Source: Virgibacillus_F flavescens
GTDB lineage: Bacteria; Bacillota; Bacilli; Bacillales; Amphibacillaceae
DNA length: 64,000 nucleotides
NCBI RefSeq assembly: GCF_050574275.1
Contig: NZ_CP192260.1
Span: 62,001 to 126,000, forward strand
Direction: 5' to 3'
Each line of letters starts with the position of its first letter. The first letter of the stretch is position 1. Position numbers and translations under genes: made by a program. The notes beneath the pieces are model-generated. The model was given only the letters and a program-made list of their open reading frames with translations, searched no databases and had not been told where the DNA came from. Shown piece after piece: positions 35,483 through 43,976 of the stretch.

Positions 35483-36757
35483 TCATTTTTTGTGGAATTT
35501 ATATAGATTTCTACCTAACTTGGTTATTATAATCTGACTATGCTTACCTTCTATCACGTCTAACTTATTAAAGAAAACTTGTATTTCTTCTATGGATAAT
35601 GAGGGAAAGTAGTGCTTCACTTTTTTATTTTCTTTTAGGTAAAATGTCTTCTGAGGTGGGATGAATTTTCCGGAATCCATCGGAATCTGGATTTTGTTTA
35701 ATAAACGCAGTATAGTTTCGTAGGAATAAACTTGATCTGACCATTTACAATAGTAATGCAAACATTTTTCACCCTCGGCGATTTGCGTTTTATAATCACT
35801 GCTGACATAATTATTTTCACTTAATAGATTTTCCAGTGTTGCGTTAACTTCTTCTATTTTAGTAACTTCAACTCCTAATTTATTTGGCAGCGCTAAATCA
35901 TGTTCATTTGAGGTAACAGGAAGAAAGGAAATTATTGGTTTTCCAAGTAAAAAGGCCTCTATACTGGATGTACAACCATTTTGTATGATTACGCTCGACG
36001 CCAAAATCCATTTAATAATACTTCCCTCGTGAATCACATGTACATTATTAAAGGAAGAAAAAGCTGTGCGGTAGGAGTCAGCGTTTTCGCCGGGATGCGG
36101 TCTGATGACGAAGTTGGTATCGGGGAATTTTTTGCATGCAGCATTAATCATTTCCACGAAGCTATCATATAATTGTTTAAAATATAAGAATTGGGGATCT
36201 TCTTTATGTTTACTATGTGTTGAGTTATAGATTGAAAATCTTGTATTAATTAATATAAATGCACCATATTCATTCCTTAATTTTTCAGCATCCTGATCAT
36301 ACAGCGATTGGAACTTTGACTTTAATAGATCGAATCTGGGATTCCCGACAATACTGCACTTTTCTTCATACTGCGGATTACTACTGGTAATAATTTTGTG
36401 TTGAAATTTCCCCCAGCAATATTCCTGGTTTACTAAATCAAGCATCTCGAATTTCATTCTGTCAGATAAGTATCCAGAGGTATTATTCATGATTAAACCT
36501 TCCTCATCTAATTCCACTATTACATGACCGTTTTTTTTAGCATTCGTTATAATTCTTTTTCTGAATTTATTCGGATATCCTTTAGAAAAAAAGATTCCGT
36601 TTGGGTAAACTGCTGAGGCTGACTCAACCATCCTGTGTTCACCTAAAATGACTTGATAGCCTTCTTCAATTGCATAATATGCTACTAACAGCTTTGCATC
36701 CAGTTCTCTAACTTTGACTTCCACAGGCAAATACAACCATCTTTTATTGTTTTTCAT
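35483..36757 (-). CDS. Surface-carbohydrate biosynthesis (GT-B-like) protein
   Basis: 424 residues without membrane segments. The N-terminus KRWLYLPVEVKVRELDAKLLVAYYAIEEGYQVILGEH and the later FVIRPHPGENADS, IIQNGCTSSIEAFLLGKPIISFLP stretches resemble the 'surface carbohydrate biosynthesis protein' group related to CDP-glycerol/SpsB-type transferases. It is separated from the pse operon by a repeat copy but runs in the same direction. The ATG sits after AAGGGTGGAA. Substrate unknown. Confidence 0.8.
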   Translation of the reverse strand: MKNNKRWLYLPVEVKVRELDAKLLVAYYAIEEGYQVILGEHRMVESASAVYPNGIFFSKGYPNKFRKRIITNAKKNGHVIVELDEEGLIMNNTSGYLSDRMKFEMLDLVNQEYCWGKFQHKIITSSNPQYEEKCSIVGNPRFDLLKSKFQSLYDQDAEKLRNEYGAFILINTRFSIYNSTHSKHKEDPQFLYFKQLYDSFVEMINAACKKFPDTNFVIRPHPGENADSYRTAFSSFNNVHVIHEGSIIKWILASSVIIQNGCTSSIEAFLLGKPIISFLPVTSNEHDLALPNKLGVEVTKIEEVNATLENLLSENNYVSSDYKTQIAEGEKCLHYYCKWSDQVYSYETILRLLNKIQIPMDSGKFIPPQKTFYLKENKKVKHYFPSLSIEEIQVFFNKLDVIEGKHSQIIITKLGRNLYKFHKK

Positions 36758-36813
36758 AAATGTTCCACCCTTCGCCCTTTAAGAAATATGTATATATTGA
36801 ATGAACTTAAAAA

Positions 36814-36844
36814 AATAAAGAGAGGATTAATTCCTCTCTTTATT
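36814..36844. terminator. Terminator between two leftward surface genes
   Basis: AATAAAGAGAGGA (36814-36826) pairs perfectly with TCCTCTCTTTATT (36832-36844) around a five-base loop, with an A6 run on the 5' side on the plus strand, hence a T-run for leftward transcripts. It lies just after the 36857-37534 gene. Confidence 0.8.
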
Positions 36845-36856
36845 GATGTCTTGGTC

Positions 36857-37534
36857 TTATTCGTGACGTGCGGCATCCATAGTAGGGAAGACCAATGGGC
36901 ATTGAGGTGGAATAGTTGGCGCTGGGCATGGAGGGATTGGAAGCATATCTCTTGGCTCACAAAAGTCTGCTACAATCTCAAGTGTTACATCAAATGTTGA
37001 TTGAATGCTTTGACATAGACGAACACTTACAGTCACATCAAGTTCATCAGGTGTTGCAGTTGTAGTTGTATCACATGTAGCTGTACATACAAAACAGTCT
37101 AAAGTTGTGTAAGTTACATCAATATCTGTGCCTAATGGAGCACAAAGAATTACTTGTTCACAACGTGTGAATTCTGCACTGCCAACTTCAACAATTCCTC
37201 CTCCAAGTGCTGCTATTAGTTGTACAAAGATGGTTACTTCAAAGTTCTTTCGAATATTAACCAGTTGTAATGTAACTAGTGCACCGTCAATAACAAATTC
37301 CTGATCCACCCGATCCAGTATGACAATTGGGTCTACTGCAGCAGGAGTAACTTCACAAGTTACAGTATCAATATCGATATCCTCACACTCTAATTGAGTA
37401 CCATCAGGACCAATTGGCAGCTCTAAATCATTCAAGGCAAGATCAAAATTCCCTTCGTTAAGAATCCAATCATACACCTTCTCTGTGTTAATACATAGGA
37501 GTTCCTGACCTCCAGTTAAATTTTTTGCTTGCAT
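36857..37534 (-). CDS. Cysteine-containing predicted spore-surface protein
   Basis: 225 residues, acidic, beta-rich, with paired cysteines (CEDIDIDTVTCEV, RCEQVILCAP, CFVCTATC, CPAPTIPPQCP). The repeated aliphatic strands and 'ALVTLQLVNIRKNFEVTIFVQL' segment are reminiscent of exosporium/coat proteins, and possibly of the CsxC-like family found nearby. There is no signal peptide, as expected for mother-cell coat proteins. Start 37534 has GGAGG ten bases upstream; the frame extends to 37546. A sigma-K-type promoter precedes it. Confidence 0.75.
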   Translation of the reverse strand: MQAKNLTGGQELLCINTEKVYDWILNEGNFDLALNDLELPIGPDGTQLECEDIDIDTVTCEVTPAAVDPIVILDRVDQEFVIDGALVTLQLVNIRKNFEVTIFVQLIAALGGGIVEVGSAEFTRCEQVILCAPLGTDIDVTYTTLDCFVCTATCDTTTTATPDELDVTVSVRLCQSIQSTFDVTLEIVADFCEPRDMLPIPPCPAPTIPPQCPLVFPTMDAARHE

Positions 37535-37572
37535 AATCGCAAACACCTCCGAATATTTTTTTCTTACAATTG

Positions 37573-37600
37573 TAGCTTATGCACGAATGCACTAAGCCGT
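37573..37600 (-). promoter_or_regulatory. Sigma-K-like promoter of the 36857-37534 gene
   Basis: Read leftward: AC (37600-37599), 17 bases, then CATAAGCTA (37581-37573), matching the mother-cell sigma-K pattern AC-N16/17-CATANNNTA. It lies about 40 bases before the start codon. Confidence 0.6.
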
Positions 37601-37618
37601 ATAATGAGATAGCGGAAT

Positions 37619-37663
37619 TGTCATGATATTTATCAGGTTGGGCGAATATAAATAATCATGACA
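37619..37663. promoter_or_regulatory. Inverted repeat in a divergent promoter region
   Basis: TGTCATGATATTTAT (37619-37633) and ATAAATAATCATGACA (37648-37663) are near-perfect inverted arms around 14 bases, between the divergent 36857 and 37841 genes. It could be a site for a dimeric regulator serving both. The remaining gap to 37840 has no other clear signal apart from CATACGATT at about 37722. Confidence 0.45.
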
Positions 37664-37840
37664 CCATTCTTCTCAATCAGAATTCAAATACATGACTTTC
37701 TTTAGCGTGAAGCTAGTAAACTGTACATACGATTAAAATATGGAAAAGTAGCGTATTCCGTGATTTTCAATTTTGCACATTTGTCACGTATTGGTGTTTC
37801 ATCAATAGTATATTAATGTGCAGTAAAAGGGTGATTCGAG

Positions 37841-38971
37841 ATGAGTCGATATAAATTATATTACGCTGATGATATCGAAGAATTGAAACTGACGCTTGAA
37901 GTTTACAAACATACATTGGAAACAATAAAAAAAGACGAAGTAGTAGAAGATATTCTTAAGATGAAAAGAGCGTTTTATGATTTAAATTTAAAATTGTCAA
38001 AATTAAAAGGAGAGATGAAGATTATGGAAGAGAACCATCATGAAAAAATAACGGAATATGAACATGAAAAACAAAACCTATCCGTTCGCATCAAAACAGT
38101 TAATAATTCGTTAAGTCAACTAAAACAAGATGTTAATAAAATCATGGATATGGTCGAGCAGATGCGTTCTACGGAATTGCACGAAAAGATGAACCACGTG
38201 ATTAGCAAACAGGATGCTAGTTTAATAGAAGAAAAAAGTGAAATCGATAAACTAAAAGAAGAAATATTATTTTTGAAAGAACACATCCAGCCAAATACTT
38301 CAACTAATTATGAGACTACTGGACACCCATCCCTTCCTACTATTCCAATTCAAGACGCTGTCAGACAACCAACACCTCCTAGACAATCAGAATACAGGCG
38401 ATTACAAAACATGATTCAATCGTCGGGGCAAATTGAGCAGGCCACAAGCAAAAAAAAAAGTAACATGATAAATAGACCTAATCCCAGTAAATCAAACTCA
38501 AGTAAACAAAGATCTCATCCAGTTGACTTTTCCGGTGACGTCCAACTTAACGTTCCAATGAGTAAAGGAAAGAAGTCTTTTCGTCATGCTGACTATGATC
38601 TGAATAAAAATATTATCACATCAACAAATAAAGAAAGTAAAAAAAAAGTTGAAAACACTAATGAACAAACACCTTCCTTAACTGCCGATGAAGTAAACCC
38701 ACCTATACCCACTGACGAACACCCAGTAGAGGAGAACCAGGCTGATCAAGTGGAAATTATCCCAGAAGCTGCAACAGAACAACCAAAAGAACCGGAAAGG
38801 GCACAATCATCCTACAAGAAATTCTTTCAATATTTAACAAATGAAACTAAGGATAACAATCCAGCTGGAAATACAGAAGATCCTAATAATAACAATGATG
38901 ACCACCAACACGATGAATCCAACAGAAAAACTGAATTCTCCTCACTTTTTTCTATTTTCAGGAAAGATTAA
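37841..38971 (+). CDS. Coiled-coil protein with disordered C-terminal half
   Basis: 376 residues. Residues about 1-150 are heptad-rich charged coiled coil (EELKLTLEVYKHTLETIKK..., LSQLKQDVNKIMDMVEQM, IDKLKEEILFLKEHI). From about 150 the sequence is low-complexity: Pro/Thr, Lys/Ser, then Glu/Pro and Asn/Asp rich (NPAGNTEDPNNNNDDHQHD), ending in a short hydrophobic-aromatic FSSLFSIFRKD. No membrane segment. Its stop is one base before the JAMM gene start. It looks like a tether or scaffold; the family is not recognised. Confidence 0.75.
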   Translation: MSRYKLYYADDIEELKLTLEVYKHTLETIKKDEVVEDILKMKRAFYDLNLKLSKLKGEMKIMEENHHEKITEYEHEKQNLSVRIKTVNNSLSQLKQDVNKIMDMVEQMRSTELHEKMNHVISKQDASLIEEKSEIDKLKEEILFLKEHIQPNTSTNYETTGHPSLPTIPIQDAVRQPTPPRQSEYRRLQNMIQSSGQIEQATSKKKSNMINRPNPSKSNSSKQRSHPVDFSGDVQLNVPMSKGKKSFRHADYDLNKNIITSTNKESKKKVENTNEQTPSLTADEVNPPIPTDEHPVEENQADQVEIIPEAATEQPKEPERAQSSYKKFFQYLTNETKDNNPAGNTEDPNNNNDDHQHDESNRKTEFSSLFSIFRKD

Positions 38972-38972
38972 C

Positions 38973-39389
38973 ATGAGTAGTGAACGGTTGAATATTCCTC
39001 AAGCTATATACGATCAAATGCTGGCACACGGAAGAACTACTTTACCCTTTGAAACGTGTGGCTTGTTATCAGGCAATAATGGCAATGTACAATCCATTTG
39101 GAAATTAGAAAACGAGTTGAAGTCAGACAGACGTTTTTTTGTAGGAAAAGGAATAATTGAGGAAACCATTCGGGAAATTAAGAGCCTGGATGAACAGGTA
39201 CTCGCCATTTATCATACACATCCCACTACAGCACCTGTTCCTTCATTTTATGATATTACCAACCACCCAGATGAGGTTGTGAAAATGGTGATTGTTTCTT
39301 ATAAAACCATGCATCCAATTACCAAATGTTACAACATATGTGGTGCTAACCATCAAGAGTGCCTTTTTTGGTTAGAACCATCATTATAG
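38973..39389 (+). CDS. JAMM/MPN-domain metallopeptidase (M67 family)
   Basis: 138-residue single-domain protein with a complete JAMM zinc motif: Glu27 (FETCGLL), His81 and His83 in YHTHP, then Ser91 and Asp94 (H-x-H-x7-S-x2-D). The family removes ubiquitin-like or sulfur-carrier tails (for example before GG) or cuts cysteine/peptide conjugates. GGAAAG precedes ATG 38973, one base after the coiled-coil gene. A longer frame from 38841 overlaps that gene and is rejected. No E1-like or ubiquitin-like gene lies nearby, but a GG-containing small peptide gene follows. Confidence 0.9.
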   Translation: MSSERLNIPQAIYDQMLAHGRTTLPFETCGLLSGNNGNVQSIWKLENELKSDRRFFVGKGIIEETIREIKSLDEQVLAIYHTHPTTAPVPSFYDITNHPDEVVKMVIVSYKTMHPITKCYNICGANHQECLFWLEPSL

Positions 39390-39434
39390 TCCAATCTTTA
39401 AATGTAAAATTATACTATAACGCAAAAGGAGTTG

Positions 39435-39578
39435 ATGATTTTGAAAGCAAAAAAAGTGAAAAGTAAACAAACTAACTATAATTATGTGCAGACCACAAAT
39501 AAACCAATTGTTATAGATTCGTCATCCATAAAAAGAAAACCTTTAAAAAAAGGCGGCTGTTGTGGGAGAATAATGTAA
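39435..39578 (+). CDS. Small basic protein ending GGCCGRIM
   Basis: 47 residues, lysine-rich and Asn/Thr-rich, with a C-terminal KPLKKGGCCGRIM. AAAGGAG lies three bases before ATG 39435 and nine before an in-frame TTG at 39441, so the true start may be the TTG. It is 45 bases after the JAMM gene and is followed by a terminator, so it is probably the third gene of that operon. The adjacent Cys-Cys after Gly-Gly is suggestive of disulfide cross-linking or of a cleavable tail. No family recognised. Confidence 0.6.
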   Translation: MILKAKKVKSKQTNYNYVQTTNKPIVIDSSSIKRKPLKKGGCCGRIM

Positions 39579-39652
39579 TCTATCAACTTTGTGTTACCTC
39601 CTCCGAATAGGACGGTTTCTAAAATAATTTACTTTCCATAAATAAGGAAAAG

Positions 39653-39682
39653 GACCGGGCAGAGCTCCCCGGTCTTTTTTCC
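39653..39682 (+). terminator. Terminator of the coiled-coil/JAMM/small-peptide operon
   Basis: GACCGGG (39653-39659) pairs with CCCGGTC (39668-39674) followed by six T. Confidence 0.85.
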
Positions 39683-39742
39683 ATATCAGAGAACATCCGA
39701 TAGGATATACTTCTCCCTGCAGTCTCTAGTAAGTTACTTCAG

Positions 39743-39790
39743 ATCTCTGAAAAAGGGGTTGATTTAAAGAATTTATCTTTTACTTCTTGA
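39743..39790. repeat. Probable end fragment of repeat family B
   Basis: TCTCTGAAAAAGGGGTTGAT and the following TTAAAGAATTTAT resemble the left end of family B (CACTGAAAAAGAGGTAGAT, TTAAAGATTTAAT at 8991). No matching GC-rich core follows. The 39579-39968 gap otherwise holds a terminator and a possible promoter at 39850-39878. Confidence 0.4.
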
Positions 39791-39849
39791 AAAAGAAATG
39801 CACTTTTTCTTCGTGCACTAAATGTGTTAAACCCCACAGACACACGTCC

Positions 39850-39878
39850 ACGCCAATTAAATTTTAATTCATAGATTA
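39850..39878 (+). promoter_or_regulatory. Possible sigma-K-like promoter of the 39969 gene
   Basis: AC (39850-39851), 18 bases, CATAGATTA (39870-39878). The -10 fits CATANNNTA, but the spacing is one base long and the start codon is about 90 bases away. Confidence 0.35.
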
Positions 39879-39968
39879 TAGAGAGGTCGAAAGAAACTTG
39901 TCTTTATTCTATCAAGACTAAAGAATTAAGTTACTTTTGACGGACAAATTTATTAAGGAGTGAACTAA

Positions 39969-40706
39969 ATGAAGAAAAATACCAGATGTGGGAATGGTCA
40001 TAACGGATGCCCTTCACTACCTGCTACTAATAAAGCAAAATCAAGAAGCATGCCAAGTGAGTTTTTTGTATTTAGTGGTGGAGAAGAAGAAACAGTCATT
40101 CTTGGTGATGTATTCATTCAATCGCTTACTGAAGCAGATTTTTATCTTCCTACGTACGCAAGGGAAATTAAACACATCAAGAAAAACGTGTCGTTAACAC
40201 AATGTCACGCACAACCTGATATCTTTGAAGATAATGTTGTAAAGTTATTTGTTGAGGGTATTGTGCACAAGAATATTCAATACGTAGAAGGTAGCTTTGG
40301 AGAAGTAAAAGACTTCAGTATTGATATTCCTTTTCAGGCGTATGATCGAATTACGTTAACTAGCGATGTAGAAGCACCACTTGGATTTCCATTTAGTGTA
40401 AAAGACAATGTTGTTCAAAGAAGACAGCTTGCTGAAGATGGAATGGGTGCAGATCGTTGTCAGTTCGGATCATTAACCTTTGAGTTTAATAATGAACCAA
40501 TTAACTGCAAACTACTTGCATCAGCAGTTAACCAATGGGATATAACCAAAAACTTCGATAACTGGGGAAGGTTTAATAAGGTTACTGAAAAAATGGATAT
40601 TGTCCTTGCTGTTCGACTTACTCAAAAACAATCCGCTAATGCTGTTGTACCAGAAACAAATACGAATGATATCTACAACAAAATCAAAAAAATTACGAGG
40701 CAATAA
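39969..40706 (+). CDS. CsxC/SPOCS-like predicted exosporium protein
   Basis: 245 residues. It shares the block I..IKK(N/R)VSLTQC......LFVEGIVHKNIQYV, followed by an (I/V)PF(Q/E) strand and a Leu-Ala-Ser-...W start of the second half, with the genes at 42297 and 43977. The pattern resembles the CsxC exosporium family and the SPOCS/DUF3794-type domain of spore-coat morphogenetic proteins. No signal peptide. AAGGAG precedes the ATG. Unlike its relatives it runs rightward. The coat/exosporium role is inferred. Confidence 0.75.
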   Translation: MKKNTRCGNGHNGCPSLPATNKAKSRSMPSEFFVFSGGEEETVILGDVFIQSLTEADFYLPTYAREIKHIKKNVSLTQCHAQPDIFEDNVVKLFVEGIVHKNIQYVEGSFGEVKDFSIDIPFQAYDRITLTSDVEAPLGFPFSVKDNVVQRRQLAEDGMGADRCQFGSLTFEFNNEPINCKLLASAVNQWDITKNFDNWGRFNKVTEKMDIVLAVRLTQKQSANAVVPETNTNDIYNKIKKITRQ

Positions 40707-40745
40707 TAACTGATGCAGGTTAAGTAACTATTTAACAATCCTATT

Positions 40746-40772
40746 AGCACTGTACTTCACAGTGCTTTTTTA
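40746..40772 (+). terminator. Terminator of the 39969-40706 gene
   Basis: AGCACTGT (40746-40753) pairs with ACAGTGCT (40759-40766) followed by TTTTT. Confidence 0.85.
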
Positions 40773-40800
40773 AATTCCAGAAGCCAAACAGTGCAATTTT

Positions 40801-40837
40801 AGAAATGATAAGTCAACAATTAGGACTTATCATTTCT
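40801..40837 (-). terminator. Inverted repeat overlapping the stop of the 40820-42250 gene
   Basis: AGAAATGATAAGTC (40801-40814) pairs perfectly with GACTTATCATTTCT (40824-40837). The right arm encodes the last residues and stop of the leftward gene. A stem of 14 bp could act as a weak terminator or 3'-end stabiliser; there is no long T-run. Confidence 0.5.
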
Positions 40838-42250
40838 AAAGTCAGCCATATGGCCGATGGAGTTTAGGTTAATAAATTGTTGCTGTAGCAAATCAATGGA
40901 AACGTTGGCTCTACCTTCTATGTGAAGTTTTGGTGAATCACTTTGAACTTCTGAATTATTATGCCAGATAAAGTTGATGCTTCGTAAATTTTCTTCAATA
41001 TGGTCGGCAAAGGTTTGTGAATATTCATAGTGAGTGCTGGTCTCATGACCATGCGATTGGAACGTATACTCTTTTTGGTCGTTCACTGCCTCCTCAGGAG
41101 AAGTTATCCAACTAACATCTACTACTTTATCCCAAAGGATAGGTAATTTTATTGTGTGCAGCATTTTCGTTTTTTCGTTTACATATTCAACTTCAGCTAT
41201 GAGTACCCCTTTAAAAAACACACGATTTGATGGTAACAATGTACGCATAACTAAGGATTCAATAGACCAATCAATTTTTGTCACATTTTCTACAGAACAT
41301 GTAAAATCAAAGGAACGAAGTATATCGATATCAAAATTAACCTTAGCAAGTAATACAGGAAGCTTTACCCATTTATTTTTTTCAACCTTAGTACAATGTT
41401 CGATAATCGTACTTTCTGTTTTATCTTCACTCGCTTCGTCACTTTCATGTAAAGCTTCTTCACTTGGTAATTCTTCCTGATCAGTGGCTTGATCTGTTAT
41501 AGATGAAGGTTCTTCTAACATAGATGTAAATTCTTCTACCAGGGAATCTTTTTGCTTACTAGAAGCATCGATTTCTGATTCAGTTTTAGCAAAAGGTTTA
41601 TCTTTAGTTGATTCCTCAACATTTAATGAAGCCGAATTCCCCTCAGTGTCACCATCTTTTTCAGATGGTGACACTTTATCCTGAAAAGAAGAACCCTCAT
41701 TCAACAGATTTTTAAACTCATCCAGAAGAGAACTTTCTTGCCCTTTACCTGCGGATGATTGGTCATCTGCAACAGAAATTATTTCATTTACTGCTTCGCT
41801 TTCTTTCTTATTGGGTGAATCCAGTTCATCATTAGCAGCGATTTCATCTTCTAACACAGGTTCCTGACTGGTAGAGAATTGTTCCGAATTAATTGAAGAC
41901 TTATCTTGAGTAGCAGACCGTTCTTTAAACTTAAAATTGAACTCGGTCAGAGACTTTGGAGAACCTTGTTTTTTTCTATTTACTGGTTTAGATGTCTTTT
42001 TTGGCTTGGGATCTAACTTTTTATAATAATAATCCATATCTCTTTTTTCTTTAAACTCTTGATCCAGTACTTTCGGAGGAGGAAAAATTACAGGCTTTGA
42101 ACTAGTTTCACTGTTTATATTTGGTGAATAAAATACTTTCTTGGTTTTTCTGGATTCCCGGTCATTCATTTCACCGCTATCAGAAACGGACGATTGTCTT
42201 TTTTCAAAATTATTATGTTTCATTCCCCTTAAAAAATGCTGTATTTTCAA
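40820..42250 (-). CDS. Predicted spore-surface protein: long disordered N-terminus plus SPOCS-like C-terminal domain
   Basis: 476 residues. The first about 285 are low-complexity Ser/Glu/Lys-rich, with two similar blocks (LLDEFKNLLNEGSS and LVEEFTSMLEEPSS about 75 residues apart). The C-terminal about 180 residues (KWVKLPVLLAKVNFDIDIL..., RTLLPSNRVFFKGVLIAEVEYV, IKLPILWDK) align in pattern with the CsxC-like proteins next door. Similar architecture occurs in coat scaffold proteins. Start uncertain: TTG 42250 lacks a well-spaced site; ATG 42223 is an alternative. It precedes nothing on its strand before the terminator-like repeat. Confidence 0.75.
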   Translation of the reverse strand: MKIQHFLRGMKHNNFEKRQSSVSDSGEMNDRESRKTKKVFYSPNINSETSSKPVIFPPPKVLDQEFKEKRDMDYYYKKLDPKPKKTSKPVNRKKQGSPKSLTEFNFKFKERSATQDKSSINSEQFSTSQEPVLEDEIAANDELDSPNKKESEAVNEIISVADDQSSAGKGQESSLLDEFKNLLNEGSSFQDKVSPSEKDGDTEGNSASLNVEESTKDKPFAKTESEIDASSKQKDSLVEEFTSMLEEPSSITDQATDQEELPSEEALHESDEASEDKTESTIIEHCTKVEKNKWVKLPVLLAKVNFDIDILRSFDFTCSVENVTKIDWSIESLVMRTLLPSNRVFFKGVLIAEVEYVNEKTKMLHTIKLPILWDKVVDVSWITSPEEAVNDQKEYTFQSHGHETSTHYEYSQTFADHIEENLRSINFIWHNNSEVQSDSPKLHIEGRANVSIDLLQQQFINLNSIGHMADFRNDKS

Positions 42251-42296
42251 GCATCTTTTTTAAACTCCTCCCTGCTTTTTAATTGCCTTCTCACCC

Positions 42297-43112
42297 TTAA
42301 TCTAAATCAAAATCAAATTCATGATCACATTCCAGTTTGCAATCCTGCTTAATCGGTTCACAATGATCATCATTTGTTGTTGATGTAACACGTATTTGTT
42401 GATTTTGCAGAACTTTTAGCACAATATCCAGTACCATTTTTTCTTCGACAATTGTGAAATACCCTTCTGCAAAAGGCGAACTTTCAGGTAGTGGAAGTCT
42501 ATCAACTGCTTCATCCCACTCAATTATTTTACTGGAAATTAATTCACAGAATGGAAGTTCATTATAATATTGGCTACTCTCCTGGTGAAATTGAGAAAGA
42601 TCACTGGTCAGTAATTTATCTTTCTCAGGAAAACCTGATGGAAGGGCTTTTGATACAGTGAAATCAAATTCTTGCCGATTATTAAATTCAGGCATTACGG
42701 GCATAGATAGGAAATCCTCGATCTCCGTAACACATTCAAACGGAATATCAATTGTATAAGAATGCAAATCAGATGCAACGGAATGCGTTGAACTTTTTTC
42801 AATTTCATTACTTGGGCTAGCGTATTGAATATTTTTCCGGACAAAACCTTTAACAAATAATTTATGAGTAGGTAATAGTAATCTGCATTGGGTTAAATTC
42901 ACGCGTTTCTTAATGTCTTTTATTTCTAATACTGGTTCGGGAAAGGTAATCGTAGCATCTAAATTTAATTCCAAGGATAGTTCTGCTAGAACAACAGGTA
43001 CTTTTGTAATTATTTTTCCAATGCTTGTGTGTGGGCTAACTGGCTGATTCCTGCATTCATTTATATTAGATGTTACTTTACATTCATTAAAATTTTTATT
43101 TGTCTCTGACAT
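42297..43112 (-). CDS. CsxC/SPOCS-like predicted exosporium protein
   Basis: 271 residues, acidic tail CKLECDHEFDFDLD. Core: ITKVPVVLAELSLELNLDATITFPEPVLEIKDIKKRVNLTQCRLLLP, LFVKGFVRKNIQYA, IDIPFECVTEI, NELPFCELISSKIIEWDEA, EKMVLDIVLKVLQNQQIRV (landmarks). Clearly paralogous to 43977-44738. Lacks a signal sequence. A sigma-K-like promoter lies about 30 bases before its ATG, and AGGAGG is the ribosome binding site. Likely a structural spore-surface protein made in the mother cell. Confidence 0.8.
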   Translation of the reverse strand: MSETNKNFNECKVTSNINECRNQPVSPHTSIGKIITKVPVVLAELSLELNLDATITFPEPVLEIKDIKKRVNLTQCRLLLPTHKLFVKGFVRKNIQYASPSNEIEKSSTHSVASDLHSYTIDIPFECVTEIEDFLSMPVMPEFNNRQEFDFTVSKALPSGFPEKDKLLTSDLSQFHQESSQYYNELPFCELISSKIIEWDEAVDRLPLPESSPFAEGYFTIVEEKMVLDIVLKVLQNQQIRVTSTTNDDHCEPIKQDCKLECDHEFDFDLD

Positions 43113-43139
43113 TTAAATTCCTCCTAATAAAATATAGGT

Positions 43140-43166
43140 TATCGTATGTATGTCAGATGACTATGT
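43140..43166 (-). promoter_or_regulatory. Sigma-K-like promoter of the 42297-43112 gene
   Basis: Leftward: AC (43166-43165), 16 bases, CATACGATA (43148-43140), a perfect AC-N16-CATANNNTA match about 28 bases upstream of the start codon. Confidence 0.6.
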
Positions 43167-43365
43167 TTGGGCTGGTGTCATGGAAATCTAAAGTTTTTTG
43201 GACGTTTACCCATATAATCGTATGCTTGTAGCAATCTAAGGTACGTCTTTTTTCCCCTAAAGAGAAGCAACGGATGTAACCTCTTTTTAGTTAATGAATA
43301 TAACATATATATAACTATTTTTTAGACCAATATCTTCTTTATTACTAGCTGTGTTTCTTAACAGC

Positions 43366-43917
43366 TTAACTTTCACATATAAAAATGCATGATGAAAATT
43401 TATGTATTGAAATATTCCTGCTTGACTATGTCGTAGTTGATGTAAACTGCGACATAACTTACCACCTTAAGAATGCTGCGATATGACAGCAACGAGATTT
43501 CCGCAGATGGCAGTCGCGCACCTTAGGGCGGCTGCCATCCGCTCCAATCTCTAGATTATAGATTGATGTCACGTTATATAAGATCCGATCCACCCTCGAT
43601 CGCTATATCTCTTTCAGAATGCAATAGTTTTCATAAGTAACATAGACGTAAAAGCTTTACCAGTCCTGGTGAGCGGAGGGCGGTGACTCCTGCGGGAACA
43701 GCACGAGTCTGAAGGCCCCGCAGAGTGCTCTTCTCGAGGAGACTGAAGCCGTGCCCGCGGAAAGCATCCGCCCGCAGCGATCTGGACGGCACCCTTAGAC
43801 CATTTCTTGGTAATAACTTCGCAGTATAGAGATTTTGTGTCAATTACTTTAATAATGGAGTGTGGGCTTATTAGGGTGTTTCAGGAAGCTTTTCTTATTT
43901 CGGTCTGCGAAAGTTGC
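43366..43917 (-). repeat. Interspersed repeat family A, copy 3 (inverted)
   Basis: In opposite orientation to copies 1 and 2. Ends: AACTTTCACA (43368-43377) and TGCGAAAGTT (43906-43915). It shares CTGCGATATGACAGCAACGA, GCTCCAATCTCTAGA, CTGCGGGAACAGCACGAGTC and GCCGTGCCCGCGGAAAGCAT with copy 2. About 550 bp, so internally shortened. It occupies most of the 43113-43976 gap; the rest has only the promoter at 43140 and the 43929 terminator. Confidence 0.8.
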
Positions 43918-43928
43918 GTTAAACAATT

Positions 43929-43966
43929 AAAAAAAAGCATTATCACCAGCTAGTGGTGATAACGCT
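43929..43966 (-). terminator. Terminator of the 43977-44738 gene
   Basis: Leftward stem AGCGTTATCACCA/TGGTGATAATGCT (one G-T) followed by an uninterrupted run of T (plus-strand A-run at 43929-43936). Confidence 0.85.
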
Positions 43967-43976
43967 GAGCTACTGC

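Noticed and set aside
38841..38972. N-terminal extension of the JAMM protein frame
   Set aside because: It overlaps the coiled-coil gene in another frame; GGAAAG and homology favour the ATG at 38973.
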